Origin: Nostocales cyanobacterium HT-58-2
GTDB taxonomy: Bacteria > Cyanobacteriota > Cyanobacteriia > Cyanobacteriales > Nostocaceae
Direction of reading: 5' to 3'
DNA: 64,000 bases
NCBI GenBank assembly: GCA_002163975.1
Contig: CP019636.1
Span: 372,001-436,000, forward strand
The translations under genes and the position numbers were made by a program. The notes beneath the pieces were generated by a model. The model worked only from the letters and a program-made list of their open reading frames with translations, searched no databases and was not told the DNA's origin. Below are positions 31,064 to 39,236 of this stretch, one piece after another. The number at the start of each line of letters is the position of its first letter. Position 1 is the first letter of the stretch.

Positions 31064-31504
31064 CTATTCACCAGAAAATTGGCAAAAGACAGTCCTTTTA
31101 CGTGGTCCATCTAACTCAAAAAACAAGACAGATTGATAGGTTCCTAAACCTAATTTTCCATCCACAATCGGGATAATTTCACTGGTTGTCAAAGTTATTG
31201 CCATTAAGTGAGAATGGGCATTCATTGGTTCATCTGGAGGGATATTTTTTCTTAAATGTAGGTCATTATGTAAATAGCGGTCTGATTCAGGTGCTAATTT
31301 CCGTAGATAGACTTTGACATCTTCTAATAATCTTTCTTCATATTCATTGATAGATAATGCTGTCGTTGTATGACGAGAAAAGACTAAAACATGACCATTC
31401 TTGATTGATGTTGATGCTAGAAAATCTTTGATTTGTGGTGTAATATTATAAATATTAATTTCTGGCTCTGTTTCAATTTCAATTAACTTATTAATGATTG
31501 GCAT
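31064..31504 (-). CDS. yjbQ: YjbQ/UPF0047 family protein (secondary thiamine-phosphate synthase-like)
   Basis: A 146-residue protein of the YjbQ family: VLVFSRHTTTALSINEYE, YLHNDLHLRKNIP, NAHSHLMAITLTTSEIIPIV and LGTYQSVLFFELDGPRKR are the conserved blocks, with histidines in SRHTT, NAHSH and NDLH that probably bind metal. E. coli YjbQ has weak thiamine-phosphate synthase activity, but the in vivo role is uncertain. The start at 31504 (MPIINKLIEIETEPEINIY) is typical of the family. It lies between the HEAT-repeat gene and an aminotransferase on the same strand, with ordinary gaps. Confidence 0.88.
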   Translation of the reverse strand: MPIINKLIEIETEPEINIYNITPQIKDFLASTSIKNGHVLVFSRHTTTALSINEYEERLLEDVKVYLRKLAPESDRYLHNDLHLRKNIPPDEPMNAHSHLMAITLTTSEIIPIVDGKLGLGTYQSVLFFELDGPRKRTVFCQFSGE

Positions 31505-31629
31505 ATTGTCAATTTTGTGTTTTTACTTTAAACAGTAGTTTTTTAGGCATTGTCCACCAACAAAAGTGTGATAGATAAAGCCTATTTTTCATAACAGACT
31601 TGTCGTTTAAAGTCAGTATGCTAACGCAC

Positions 31630-32796
31630 CTAACAAATTATCGCTTGCAAACCGCGCACTAATCGCTCAATTCCTTCTTTTGCTGTCTCTTTTTGAAGCG
31701 AACCATAGGCGACGCGGAGATAACATCCATCATCCATACCAAATGTTGTTCCTGGAATCACCGCAACTTGATATTCACGAATAAGTCGTTCGACTAGTTC
31801 AAAAGCATCCATTTGAGTATGAACTTTCAGGAAAAAATAGAAAGCGCCATCAGCAGGAGCTATAGTACACAAATTTTGTAAGCTGTTGAGGGAGTCAAGC
31901 ACCACTTGCCTAACTTCGGCGATCGCCGCAATATGATTCTTCAAATAGTCCTCTTTTGCCTGCAACGCCCCTAAAGCCGCATACTGTGAAACCACAGGCG
32001 GACAAATCAGAATCGTATCTTGAACTTTTTTAACAGCCCCAAGCAATTGTTTAGGTATCACCATATAGCCAATACGCCAGCTAGCAAAACCATAAGCCTT
32101 GGAAAGGCTAAACAGAGAAACAGTATACTCGCTACTTCCAGCAAATGCACCCGGAGAAACGTGTTTTGCTCCATCATAGGTAAAGTATTCATAGGCTTCA
32201 TCGCTGATATGGTAGATACCGCGATCCCGACACATTTGATTCACTTTTTGCAATGCTTCTTCTGAATACACAACCCCAGTTGGATTATTGGGGGAAACCG
32301 TCACCACTGCTCGTGTTTTTGGGGTGATAGCTTGGGCGATCGCCTCTGGGCGTAGCTGGTAATTTTCATCCGTTTTTACGATTATCGGACAACAGCCCGC
32401 CATTGTGATTGCCATTTCATGGTTGAAATAGTAAGGCGAATTGAGAATAATTTCATCCCCAACCGAAGTGATAGCAAGAATAGCGTTCATAAACGCCATG
32501 TTGCTACCTGCAGTGACAACAATGCAGTTTTCCTCATTGATTGCAATACGGTTGAAGGCTTGCAATTTTGCTGCTAGTGCAGTTAGTAATAGGGGAATTC
32601 CCTCAACAGCTTTGTATAAATGATTAGTTGGTTCGGCAAGGAATTTAGGCAAAAGTTCTATGGCTTCCGGTGGTGGACTATAGGAAACAACACCCTGTCC
32701 TAGCGAGATAGTACCAGGACAACTTTTAATCAGTTCCCCAACGACAGGAATAATAGGCGACTGTACCGCCTGCATCCGAGAGATGAAAGGTTCCAT
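31630..32796 (-). CDS. Class I/II PLP-dependent aminotransferase
   Basis: A 388-residue fold-type I aminotransferase. NNPTGVVYSEEAL holds the asparagine-proline motif, HISDEAYEYF the PLP-ring aspartate and tyrosine, SLSKAYGFASWRIGYM the Schiff-base lysine, and LRVAYGS the carboxylate-binding arginine. It resembles the aspartate/aromatic aminotransferase-like group (IF-type) rather than a named enzyme; the substrate cannot be told from sequence. I chose the ATG at 32796 (MEPFISRMQAVQSPIIPVV) over a TTG nine codons upstream. Divergent from a Uma2-family gene with a gap of 114 bases. Confidence 0.85.
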   Translation of the reverse strand: MEPFISRMQAVQSPIIPVVGELIKSCPGTISLGQGVVSYSPPPEAIELLPKFLAEPTNHLYKAVEGIPLLLTALAAKLQAFNRIAINEENCIVVTAGSNMAFMNAILAITSVGDEIILNSPYYFNHEMAITMAGCCPIIVKTDENYQLRPEAIAQAITPKTRAVVTVSPNNPTGVVYSEEALQKVNQMCRDRGIYHISDEAYEYFTYDGAKHVSPGAFAGSSEYTVSLFSLSKAYGFASWRIGYMVIPKQLLGAVKKVQDTILICPPVVSQYAALGALQAKEDYLKNHIAAIAEVRQVVLDSLNSLQNLCTIAPADGAFYFFLKVHTQMDAFELVERLIREYQVAVIPGTTFGMDDGCYLRVAYGSLQKETAKEGIERLVRGLQAIIC

Positions 32797-32910
32797 GCAA
32801 TATGACACTTGAGTTAGATTCAATTTTCTCCCAAAAGTTCATCTCTGAGAAACTTCTGCCAGAAAGAGCAGCTTAAAATGCAATATATATGTTGTTATTC
32901 ATGATTCCTT

Positions 32911-33492
32911 ATGAACACTATTACCATCAACCTCAAACCTGTCATTGAATTGACCGACGAGCAATTTTATCAACTTTGTCGGAAGAATCCTGATATAAAA
33001 TTTGAACGAAATGCCAAGGGAGAACTCATTATCATTCCCCCAACGGGAGGAGAAACAGGAAACTGTAATGCAGAAATTATTATTGATTTTGGAATATGGA
33101 ATCGCCAAACCAAGCTTGGTAAACTTTTTGACTCTTCAACTGGGTTTAAACTCCCTAATGGCGCTGACCGTTCTCCGGATGTCTCTTGGATAAAACAAGA
33201 AAGATGGGATGCACTCACACCTGAACAAAAAGAGAAATTTCCTCCAATCGCCCCAGATTTTGTTTTAGAGTTAATGTCACCATCTGATGATTTACAAAAA
33301 ACACAAGAAAAAATGCAAGAATACATGGAAAATCAAGTCAAACTCGGCTGGTTAATTGATATAAAAAATCGCCGTGTAGAAATATATCGTTTGGGACAAA
33401 CAGTAGAAGTTTTGAAATCACCAACAGAATTATCAGGGGAAGATATCTTACCTGGTTTCATCCTCAATTTGCAAAGTGTCTTTCAAAGTTAA
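32911..33492 (+). CDS. Uma2 family protein (PD-(D/E)XK nuclease fold, DUF820)
   Basis: A 193-residue protein of the family that is strongly expanded in cyanobacteria. Visible: MSPSDDLQKTQEKMQEYMEN, GFKLPNGADRSPDVSWI with the fold's aspartate, DFVLELMSPSD with the glutamate, and LGWLIDIKNRRVEIYR. The PD-(D/E)XK core is therefore intact. Members are putative endonucleases linked to mobile DNA, but none has a settled function that I can name. ATG start at 32911. No operon partner. Confidence 0.88.
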   Translation: MNTITINLKPVIELTDEQFYQLCRKNPDIKFERNAKGELIIIPPTGGETGNCNAEIIIDFGIWNRQTKLGKLFDSSTGFKLPNGADRSPDVSWIKQERWDALTPEQKEKFPPIAPDFVLELMSPSDDLQKTQEKMQEYMENQVKLGWLIDIKNRRVEIYRLGQTVEVLKSPTELSGEDILPGFILNLQSVFQS

Positions 33493-33639
33493 GAAGAATA
33501 AAAACTCACTAATCAACCTTTTGTAAAAATCAGTCTAATTATCTGTGTGCATCTGTGGTTCAAAATATTCTTATCTTACATTTATAAAAAGTCCATGAGT
33601 ACGGATGCAAAGCATAAGTCCCCACACATCCAGCATTTT

Positions 33640-33978
33640 TTACACCGACAATGGTGCTGGAAACCTGATATCAGAATTGAATTGTTCAATATTCGCTGAG
33701 CGATGAATTGGCAAAACATATTCTAGATTTTCATGGGGACGGGGAATAATGTGATGGGAAAGCACTTCACCACCATTCACTTGCGGTACAGCCTCCAGTC
33801 CAGCTGCAACAGCAACATTCACCTCACCCACTTCTCCCCGAATCAGCACAGTAATTCTCCCTAAATCAGTATTTTCATACCCGACAAGGGTAATACGGGC
33901 AGCTTTACACATCGCGTCCCCTGCTTCTATTGCTGCGGGCACACCATAAACCTCAATCATCCCAAGTGCAAATGTCAT
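33640..33978 (-). CDS. Carboxysome shell protein, CcmK paralogue (BMC domain)
   Basis: A 112-residue single BMC-domain protein: MTFALGMIEVYGVPAAIEAG, DAMCKAARITLVGYENTDLG, RITVLIRGEVGEVNVAVAAG and HHIIPRPHENLEYVLPI. Such proteins form hexameric shell tiles of the beta-carboxysome. In CcmK1/K2 the loop lining the central pore reads KIGS; here that place holds NTDL, so the pore chemistry should differ. The gene stands apart from any ccmLMNO genes, next to a P450, as satellite ccmK genes (K3-K6 types) do. I cannot assign the subtype. ATG start at 33978. The last 20 residues form a tail. Confidence 0.88.
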   Translation of the reverse strand: MTFALGMIEVYGVPAAIEAGDAMCKAARITLVGYENTDLGRITVLIRGEVGEVNVAVAAGLEAVPQVNGGEVLSHHIIPRPHENLEYVLPIHRSANIEQFNSDIRFPAPLSV

Positions 33979-33989
33979 GCTTGCTAACT

Positions 33990-35372
33990 CTAAACACTTG
34001 CCACAGCCTTTGGAGACTCTATACGCTCCCGTTCTCCTGTGATTATCATCTTAACTCTACCACTAGGAGCAAGCGTTACTCCTCGTCGTTGAGGTTGTTC
34101 AGGTTGATGACTAGCTAATGTCAGCTCATAGCGTGACAAGATAGTTGCCAAAACAAGCTTCATCTCAAACAGAGCCAGCGCTTCACCAATACAGCGGCGT
34201 ACACCACCGCCAAATGGTATAAATTCATAAGCAGAGAATTGGTGTTCCAAAAAGCGCTCTGGCTTAAACTGCTTCGGCTGTGGGTACAAATCCTCGCGTT
34301 GATGAGTCAGATAGATACAGCCAACAATAATAGTATCAGGCTCCAACTGATGTCCCAGTATTTCAACAGGTTCTTGCACGACTCTCGGGAAAGTTAACAT
34401 TGCAATAGGATGAATCCGTAAGGTTTCATGACAGACTGCGGTAAGGTAAGGGAGTCGGGCAACGCTCATGGGATCTGCTAAATCACCGACAGTATCCAGT
34501 TCTTCGAGCAGTTTTTCCCGAACTTCTGGCAAACGGTGAAGCCAGTATAAGCCCCAAGCCATTGCTGATGCTGTGGTTTCATGTCCAGCCAACAGTAGAG
34601 TGATCAACTCATCACGTAACTCTTGATCTGTCATGTGTTGACCCTCTTCATCAAGAGCGTACATCAGCAATGAGAGGATATCAACGCGATTTGGATCGGC
34701 TTGTGCGCGGCGTTCAGCAATTTCCATATAGAGTAGTTCATCTATTTGCTGACATTGGCGCAAAAACCTTCCCCAAGGACTCCATGCTCCTAAATCTTTT
34801 TGTAAGAAGGGGAAAAACAGCAAGCCAGAGGCGAGGGGTGATTGAAATACATCTGTCATCAAACTCAGCAAATACTTGAGTTTTTGATAACGTTCTCCTT
34901 CATACAAGCCAAAAACAGTCTTTAATATCACTTGCAGGGATATCTCCTGCATGATAGTACGAGCTGAAAATGGTTTTTGGAGCGGTAACTGACACCAGAC
35001 TTTTTCCGTAAGATGACGAATTAATTCTCCATAGGCTCGCATCCTTTCTCCATGAAAGGGCGGCATTAAGAGTTGTCGTTGTCGTCTATGACGTTCTCTC
35101 TCCAACAATAAGATTGAATTATTTCCTACTAAAGGCAGTAAAATGCTGTTTTCTTCACCCAAGGCAGCAAACTTTTTTCTGTCATTAATTAAAATTTTTT
35201 GAATTGCTTGGGGATGCTGTATGAATACCACAGTATCGCCAAAACCAACTACCTTAGCAGTAAAAATGTCTGGATATTGCTGAACCGCACTTTCCATATA
35301 TCCTACAGGGTCAGTAACCCATTGGATTTTTTGGATAAAAGACGGAGTTTTGACAAGATTGGGTAGTTGCAT
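33990..35372 (-). CDS. Cytochrome P450, CYP110-like
   Basis: A 460-residue P450. Heme-binding loop FGGGVRRCIGEALA with the cysteine ligand, I-helix oxygen motif AGHETTAS, K-helix ETLR, and PERF region KPERFLEHQFSAYEFIPFGG. The N-terminus (MQLPNLVKTPSFIQKIQWVT) has no membrane anchor and fits the cyanobacterial CYP110 family, whose members hydroxylate fatty acids, alkanes or terpenoids. I chose the ATG at 35372; a GTG at 35387 adds five residues. It ends 11 bases from the ccmK-like start on the same strand, so the two could share a transcript. No redox partner gene is adjacent. Confidence 0.92.
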   Translation of the reverse strand: MQLPNLVKTPSFIQKIQWVTDPVGYMESAVQQYPDIFTAKVVGFGDTVVFIQHPQAIQKILINDRKKFAALGEENSILLPLVGNNSILLLERERHRRQRQLLMPPFHGERMRAYGELIRHLTEKVWCQLPLQKPFSARTIMQEISLQVILKTVFGLYEGERYQKLKYLLSLMTDVFQSPLASGLLFFPFLQKDLGAWSPWGRFLRQCQQIDELLYMEIAERRAQADPNRVDILSLLMYALDEEGQHMTDQELRDELITLLLAGHETTASAMAWGLYWLHRLPEVREKLLEELDTVGDLADPMSVARLPYLTAVCHETLRIHPIAMLTFPRVVQEPVEILGHQLEPDTIIVGCIYLTHQREDLYPQPKQFKPERFLEHQFSAYEFIPFGGGVRRCIGEALALFEMKLVLATILSRYELTLASHQPEQPQRRGVTLAPSGRVKMIITGERERIESPKAVASV

Positions 35373-35502
35373 ATGATTTTTCACCACAAAATTTTGTTAA
35401 CAATTAATTCAAATTGTGATTATCAAAGCATACACGTGCCTTAATCCAGTTTAGCTCTTCTTGATGAGACTATTGACAAAATACATATTTTATGAATGAA
35501 AT

Positions 35503-35970
35503 TCATGGAAAAGGCTTAATCCAGCCAAGTTTCATCGCAGTATCGAGGAAAAATGCTGCCAACCCAAACCACAAAACACTCTCAACTGCCAGAACGACAA
35601 AAGGCACAACGGTGCCAGAACAAGAAAGCCCAACATCCACTTGGCTCAAACCCCGCACTAAACCAAATGCTAAGACTCCTCCAGCTTTGATCTGAGGATT
35701 TTTATCTGAGCGGATGATATAGCGGTAGGTAACGCCAAACAACAAACCAGAGAAACAGACGATACCAAGTCTCACTAACCATTGCAAATTGAGCGAATCG
35801 ATTGCCAGACTGCTCAGTAGCTCAAAAGACTTTGCAAGCACCAAGTTATTTAGCAAAGTGGTGAGAAAAAAGGCAAAAGCAAGAGATAAACCCGCTAAAG
35901 CCCCAGTTTTGAGGGATTCAAAGCGTTCTGCCATGAGTTGATGATCTAAAATCTTATTCACGGAGTCCAA
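35503..35970 (-). CDS. Conserved hypothetical membrane protein
   Basis: A 155-residue protein with four predicted membrane segments: LAGLSLAFAFFLTTLL, LVRLGIVCFSGLLFGV, a weaker segment near KAGGVLAFGLVRGLS, and TVVPFVVLAVESVLWFGLAA. The N-terminal 24 residues are polar. I know it as a cyanobacterial conserved pattern only. It is divergent from petN, 74 bases away, and may share a regulatory region with it. ATG start at 35970. Confidence 0.75.
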   Translation of the reverse strand: MDSVNKILDHQLMAERFESLKTGALAGLSLAFAFFLTTLLNNLVLAKSFELLSSLAIDSLNLQWLVRLGIVCFSGLLFGVTYRYIIRSDKNPQIKAGGVLAFGLVRGLSQVDVGLSCSGTVVPFVVLAVESVLWFGLAAFFLDTAMKLGWIKPFP

Positions 35971-36043
35971 ACTTTAGTTCAGAACATGGTTCTAGTATTA
36001 TGAATATTAGAGACATTTCGTAAATAAGTTTAAAAGTATCGCT

Positions 36044-36133
36044 ATGGACATTTTGACATTAGGTTGGGTTTCTTTACTGGTTGTTTTTACCTGGTCAATT
36101 TCAATGGTAGTTTGGGGTCGCAACGGACTCTAA
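36044..36133 (+). CDS. petN: Cytochrome b6-f complex subunit 8 (PetN)
   Basis: A 29-residue single-span membrane protein: [20 protein letters not shown] then MVVWGRNGL. It is essentially identical to PetN of cyanobacteria and plastids. It sits in the small-subunit belt of the cytochrome b6-f complex and is needed for its assembly. Too short for many gene finders. ATG start at 36044 with no strong Shine-Dalgarno. The next gene starts seven bases after its stop, so the two are probably co-transcribed. Confidence 0.95.
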   Translation: MDILTLGWVSLLVVFTWSISMVVWGRNGL

Positions 36134-36140
36134 GAGAATC

Positions 36141-36344
36141 GTGGAAAGTCCATTCCTGACTATTTTGGCTTTAGTTGCTGCGGTACTGCTTGTCGCAGTC
36201 ACGGGAGGCGTTGGTTATTTGACGCTGGCAGATTGGCGCGATCGCCGTCAGCGAGACGAAGAAAAACGCGAACTGCGACGCTCCGGTCCTAGTACCACTA
36301 GTACCACCAGTACCACGGCGAAGCCTAAGAAGAAGAAAAAATAA
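36141..36344 (+). CDS. Small membrane protein downstream of petN
   Basis: A 67-residue protein with one membrane segment (FLTILALVAAVLLVAVTGGV) followed by a charged cytosolic stretch (ADWRDRRQRDEEKREL) and a tail of serine/threonine repeats (STTSTTSTTA) ending in PKKKKK. The start is GTG at 36141, seven bases after petN. I recognise the arrangement with petN in other cyanobacteria but no function. The tail is encoded by repeated agtaccacc DNA and is probably variable. Confidence 0.75.
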   Translation: MESPFLTILALVAAVLLVAVTGGVGYLTLADWRDRRQRDEEKRELRRSGPSTTSTTSTTAKPKKKKK

Positions 36345-36370
36345 TTTTCCTTGAAGTTTCAGACGAAGGC

Positions 36371-36395
36371 GCTAAGACGCAGAGTGTGTCTTAGC
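36371..36395 (+). terminator. Hairpin after the petN operon
   Basis: Perfect 8-bp arms (gctaagac / gtcttagc) with a 9-base loop, 27 bases past the stop of the small membrane protein and followed by ATCTTTGTGT. It resembles a repeat common in these genomes, so its termination role is likely but not sure. Confidence 0.5.
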
Positions 36396-36533
36396 ATCTT
36401 TGTGTATTTATGCTTCGTTTCTGTGCCAGAGGGAAAAATAAGGAACTATAAAAAAGTTAGCATCAGGCGATCGCATTGTGGAGTTTTTTTAGGTGATCGC
36501 CTTTCTGCTTGCCTAATGTAGGGGTGTTATAAT

Positions 36534-37196
36534 TTGGATCAGATTTCTATAATTTGTCGAGAAAGTCATTTTGTGGGGGTATTTGATTGGTTATTCTCCA
36601 AAAATCAACTTGATTCGCGTGATCGTGAATTAATCGCCTTAACTATCCGAGAAAACTTAGAATCAGGAAATTATAATATCGTACAAGGTTTATTTAACAA
36701 GGATACGGAAACAATCCTAGAACTTGAAGAATGCCAAAAAAATTATTTAGACAATGCAATAAGTATTATATCGACTCCAGAAGAAAAATCATTTGATGTT
36801 TTTTTAGCGCATAACAGTATAGACAAATCGTCAGTTAAGTTTATTGCAAGAAAGTTAACAAAAAAAGGCTTAAAACCTTGGTTGGATGAAGAACAAATTC
36901 AGCCCGGTACTTTTTTTCAGGATGCAATTCAACAAGCAATAAATCAAGTTAAGTCAGTTGCCATTTTTATTGGTCCTAGCGGATTCGGAAAATGGCAGTT
37001 GATGGAATTAAGATCATTTATCAGTGTCTTGGTAGAAAAAGGTATTCCGGTCATTCCCGTCTTGCTTCCAGGTAGAAATGAAATTCCAAGCGATCTTCTT
37101 TTTTTAAAGGAGCTAAACTGGGTAAATTTTTCTAACGATCTGGATGATGACGAAGTATTCAGAAAATTGATATGGGGAATCACTGGGCGATATTAG
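36534..37196 (+). CDS. TIR-domain protein
   Basis: A 220-residue protein. Residues about 87-185 form a bacterial TIR domain: FDVFLAHNSIDKSSVKFIAR, LKPWLDEEQIQPG, VAIFIGPSGFGKWQLMELRS and IPVIPVLLPG. The glutamate of WQLMEL is in the place of the NADase glutamate. The first 86 residues are a helical domain I do not recognise; it could be an effector-associated or adaptor domain. TIR proteins in bacteria cleave NAD or make cADPR-type signals in phage defence, but a scaffold role is also known. The TTG at 36534 follows TATAAT directly, so the mRNA could be leaderless or the true start lies further in (a GTG near 36573). No defence partner gene is beside it. Confidence 0.85.
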   Translation: MDQISIICRESHFVGVFDWLFSKNQLDSRDRELIALTIRENLESGNYNIVQGLFNKDTETILELEECQKNYLDNAISIISTPEEKSFDVFLAHNSIDKSSVKFIARKLTKKGLKPWLDEEQIQPGTFFQDAIQQAINQVKSVAIFIGPSGFGKWQLMELRSFISVLVEKGIPVIPVLLPGRNEIPSDLLFLKELNWVNFSNDLDDDEVFRKLIWGITGRY

Positions 37197-37409
37197 AGGT
37201 TTTATATTTATAAGCAGTAGGCTTGTTGTAAGCTATCAATAATTTTCTTAAATCACTCCCAAATTGAAAAATTTATGCCGTCTAAGCATTAAACTATAGC
37301 AGACGGGACATGATGAGCAATTGACGCTGTTGGCGAATTCAATATAGAACAGCCCCAAACCGTTTGTGAAATTTGTTGAGCTAAAGTTTCCCAAGAAAAG
37401 TTAATAGAA

Positions 37410-37448
37410 AAGCTTGCCTCAAGAGCATCAAAGCCACAAGGCAAGCTT
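37410..37448. terminator. Bidirectional terminator between TIR gene and pntB
   Basis: Ten-base perfect arms (aagcttgcct / aggcaagctt) with a 19-base loop, followed on the plus strand by ACTTTTTTCT. It lies 27 bases beyond the pntB stop and 213 bases beyond the TIR stop, between convergent genes. Confidence 0.75.
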
Positions 37449-37475
37449 ACTTTTTTCTATGGTTGATGTGCTTCC

Positions 37476-38879
37476 TTAAAGCTGCTTCACCTCAGAAACC
37501 AACTTCCCAACCATATCCTTAGCGCTACCAAACAGCATCGTGGTTTTATCTTTGTAGAACAAATCATTATCTACACCAGCAAAACCCGCACTCATCCCGC
37601 GCTTAATCACGATTGTCTGCTTCGCCCGATCCACTTCCAAAATCGGCATACCATAAATCGGACTATTGGCATCACTCCGCGCGGCTGGATTCACCACATC
37701 ATTTGCCCCAATCACCAACGCTACATCGGTTTGGTCAAACTGGGGATTGATATCATCCATGTCATGCAGTTGCTCGTAAGGCACATTCGCCTCTGCCAGC
37801 AACACGTTCATATGACCTGGCATTCTACCAGCAACAGGGTGAATTGCATACTTCACCTCAACACCCATGCGTTCGAGCTGATCTGCCAACTCACGTACGC
37901 TATGCTGCGCCTGCGCAACCGCCATACCATAACCAGGAACGATGACCACAGAACGAGCATAACCCAACATCATCGCGCCTTCTTCTGGGTCTATACTGCG
38001 GACTGTTTTATCAGTTGTCCCAGCAGTAACAGAACCACCAGATGCAGTCCCTGTGCCAAAAGCACTGAACAGCACACTGAATAGAGAGCGGTTCATCGCC
38101 TTACACATAATCTCGGTCAGGATGATCCCAGACGCTCCCACTAATGCCCCAGCGATGATTAACATATTGTTCATCACCACGAAACCAGCAGCAGCAGCAG
38201 CTAACCCGGAAAACGAGTTCAACAGCGAAATGACCACAGGCATATCGCCGCCACCGATGGGGATGACGAACATCACACCCAACACTAAGGAAACAACAAC
38301 AATTCCTAAGAATACAGGTAGGCTGTGGGGTGAAACGATTAAATAGGCACTACCTGCTACAAAGGCAATCAGAAGTGAGGCGTTAAATGGCTGCTGGAAA
38401 GGAAATGTAATTGGGGAGCCACTAATTAAACCTTGCAATTTAGCAAAGGCAAGCATACTACCCGTGAAGGTGACACCACCAATTAACACATCCAGCAACA
38501 TGGAGATATTAGCGTCAAGGGGTATTGCCTCACCATTTCCTAGCAACCGCCAAAATTCAGCAACCGCCACCAGTGCAGAAGCAGCACCACCCAGCCCGTT
38601 AAGTAAACCCACCATTTGGGGCATTTCCGTCATCTGGACTTTGTAGGCGGCGATCGCACCAAGCACAGATCCAATAGCCAACCCCAACAAAATCATTTCG
38701 TAGTTCAACACGTGCTGATCTAGCATTGTTGCCACAATTGCTAACAGCATCCCTACAGCTGCGACAACATTACCTTGTCGTGCTGTCGCAGGTGAACCCA
38801 GCTTTTTCAAACCCAATATGAATAAGGACGCAGCGACTAAATACGTTAGCTGAATCCCAGTTGGTAAAAAGTCGCTCAC
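37476..38879 (-). CDS. pntB: NAD(P) transhydrogenase subunit beta
   Basis: A 467-residue protein: an N-terminal bundle of about eight to nine membrane helices (for example LTYLVAASLFILGLKKL, VFLGIVVVSLVLGVMF) and a C-terminal NADP-binding domain III with VIVPGYGMAVAQAQH, YAIHPVAGRMPGHMNVLLAE and VVNPAARSD. With PntA it couples hydride transfer from NADH to NADP to proton flow across the membrane. It is last in the operon pntA1-pntA2-pntB; its start overlaps the pntA2 stop by four bases (ATGA). Confidence 0.96.
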   Translation of the reverse strand: MSDFLPTGIQLTYLVAASLFILGLKKLGSPATARQGNVVAAVGMLLAIVATMLDQHVLNYEMILLGLAIGSVLGAIAAYKVQMTEMPQMVGLLNGLGGAASALVAVAEFWRLLGNGEAIPLDANISMLLDVLIGGVTFTGSMLAFAKLQGLISGSPITFPFQQPFNASLLIAFVAGSAYLIVSPHSLPVFLGIVVVSLVLGVMFVIPIGGGDMPVVISLLNSFSGLAAAAAGFVVMNNMLIIAGALVGASGIILTEIMCKAMNRSLFSVLFSAFGTGTASGGSVTAGTTDKTVRSIDPEEGAMMLGYARSVVIVPGYGMAVAQAQHSVRELADQLERMGVEVKYAIHPVAGRMPGHMNVLLAEANVPYEQLHDMDDINPQFDQTDVALVIGANDVVNPAARSDANSPIYGMPILEVDRAKQTIVIKRGMSAGFAGVDNDLFYKDKTTMLFGSAKDMVGKLVSEVKQL

Positions 38880-39169
38880 GCCTTAATCTCCTTTTTCTTG
38901 AACATTTGCAGCATCCGATCTGTGACAAGGAAACCACCTACCACGTTAACCATTGCCAATATCACGGCTATCAAACCAAGAATGACTGACAAATTCGTCT
39001 CTCTGGCACCTGAAGCGACGATCGCCCCTAGTACGGCAATTCCTGAAATCGCGTTGGAACCAGACATTAAGGGGGTGTGGAGGGTTGGTGGGACTTTATT
39101 GATAACTTCAAATCCTGTAAAGGATGCCAAAACAAACACAAACAAAGCAGCGATTAATGCTTCTGTCAT
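38876..39169 (-). CDS. pntA2: NAD(P) transhydrogenase subunit alpha, part 2
   Basis: A 97-residue membrane protein with three helices (LIAALFVFVLASFTGFEVI, AISGIAVLGAIVASGA, LSVILGLIAVILAMVNVVGG). It corresponds to the C-terminal membrane part of the one-chain E. coli PntA. A split alpha subunit is normal in cyanobacteria. It is placed between pntA1 and pntB, coupled to pntB by a four-base overlap. Confidence 0.95.
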   Translation of the reverse strand: MTEALIAALFVFVLASFTGFEVINKVPPTLHTPLMSGSNAISGIAVLGAIVASGARETNLSVILGLIAVILAMVNVVGGFLVTDRMLQMFKKKEIKA

Positions 39170-39236
39170 CGCTCGATAAACTCCTTATGCAAATTGGCTT
39201 GTCGTAAGTACTTCAGCATTTACGACGACGAATTGA

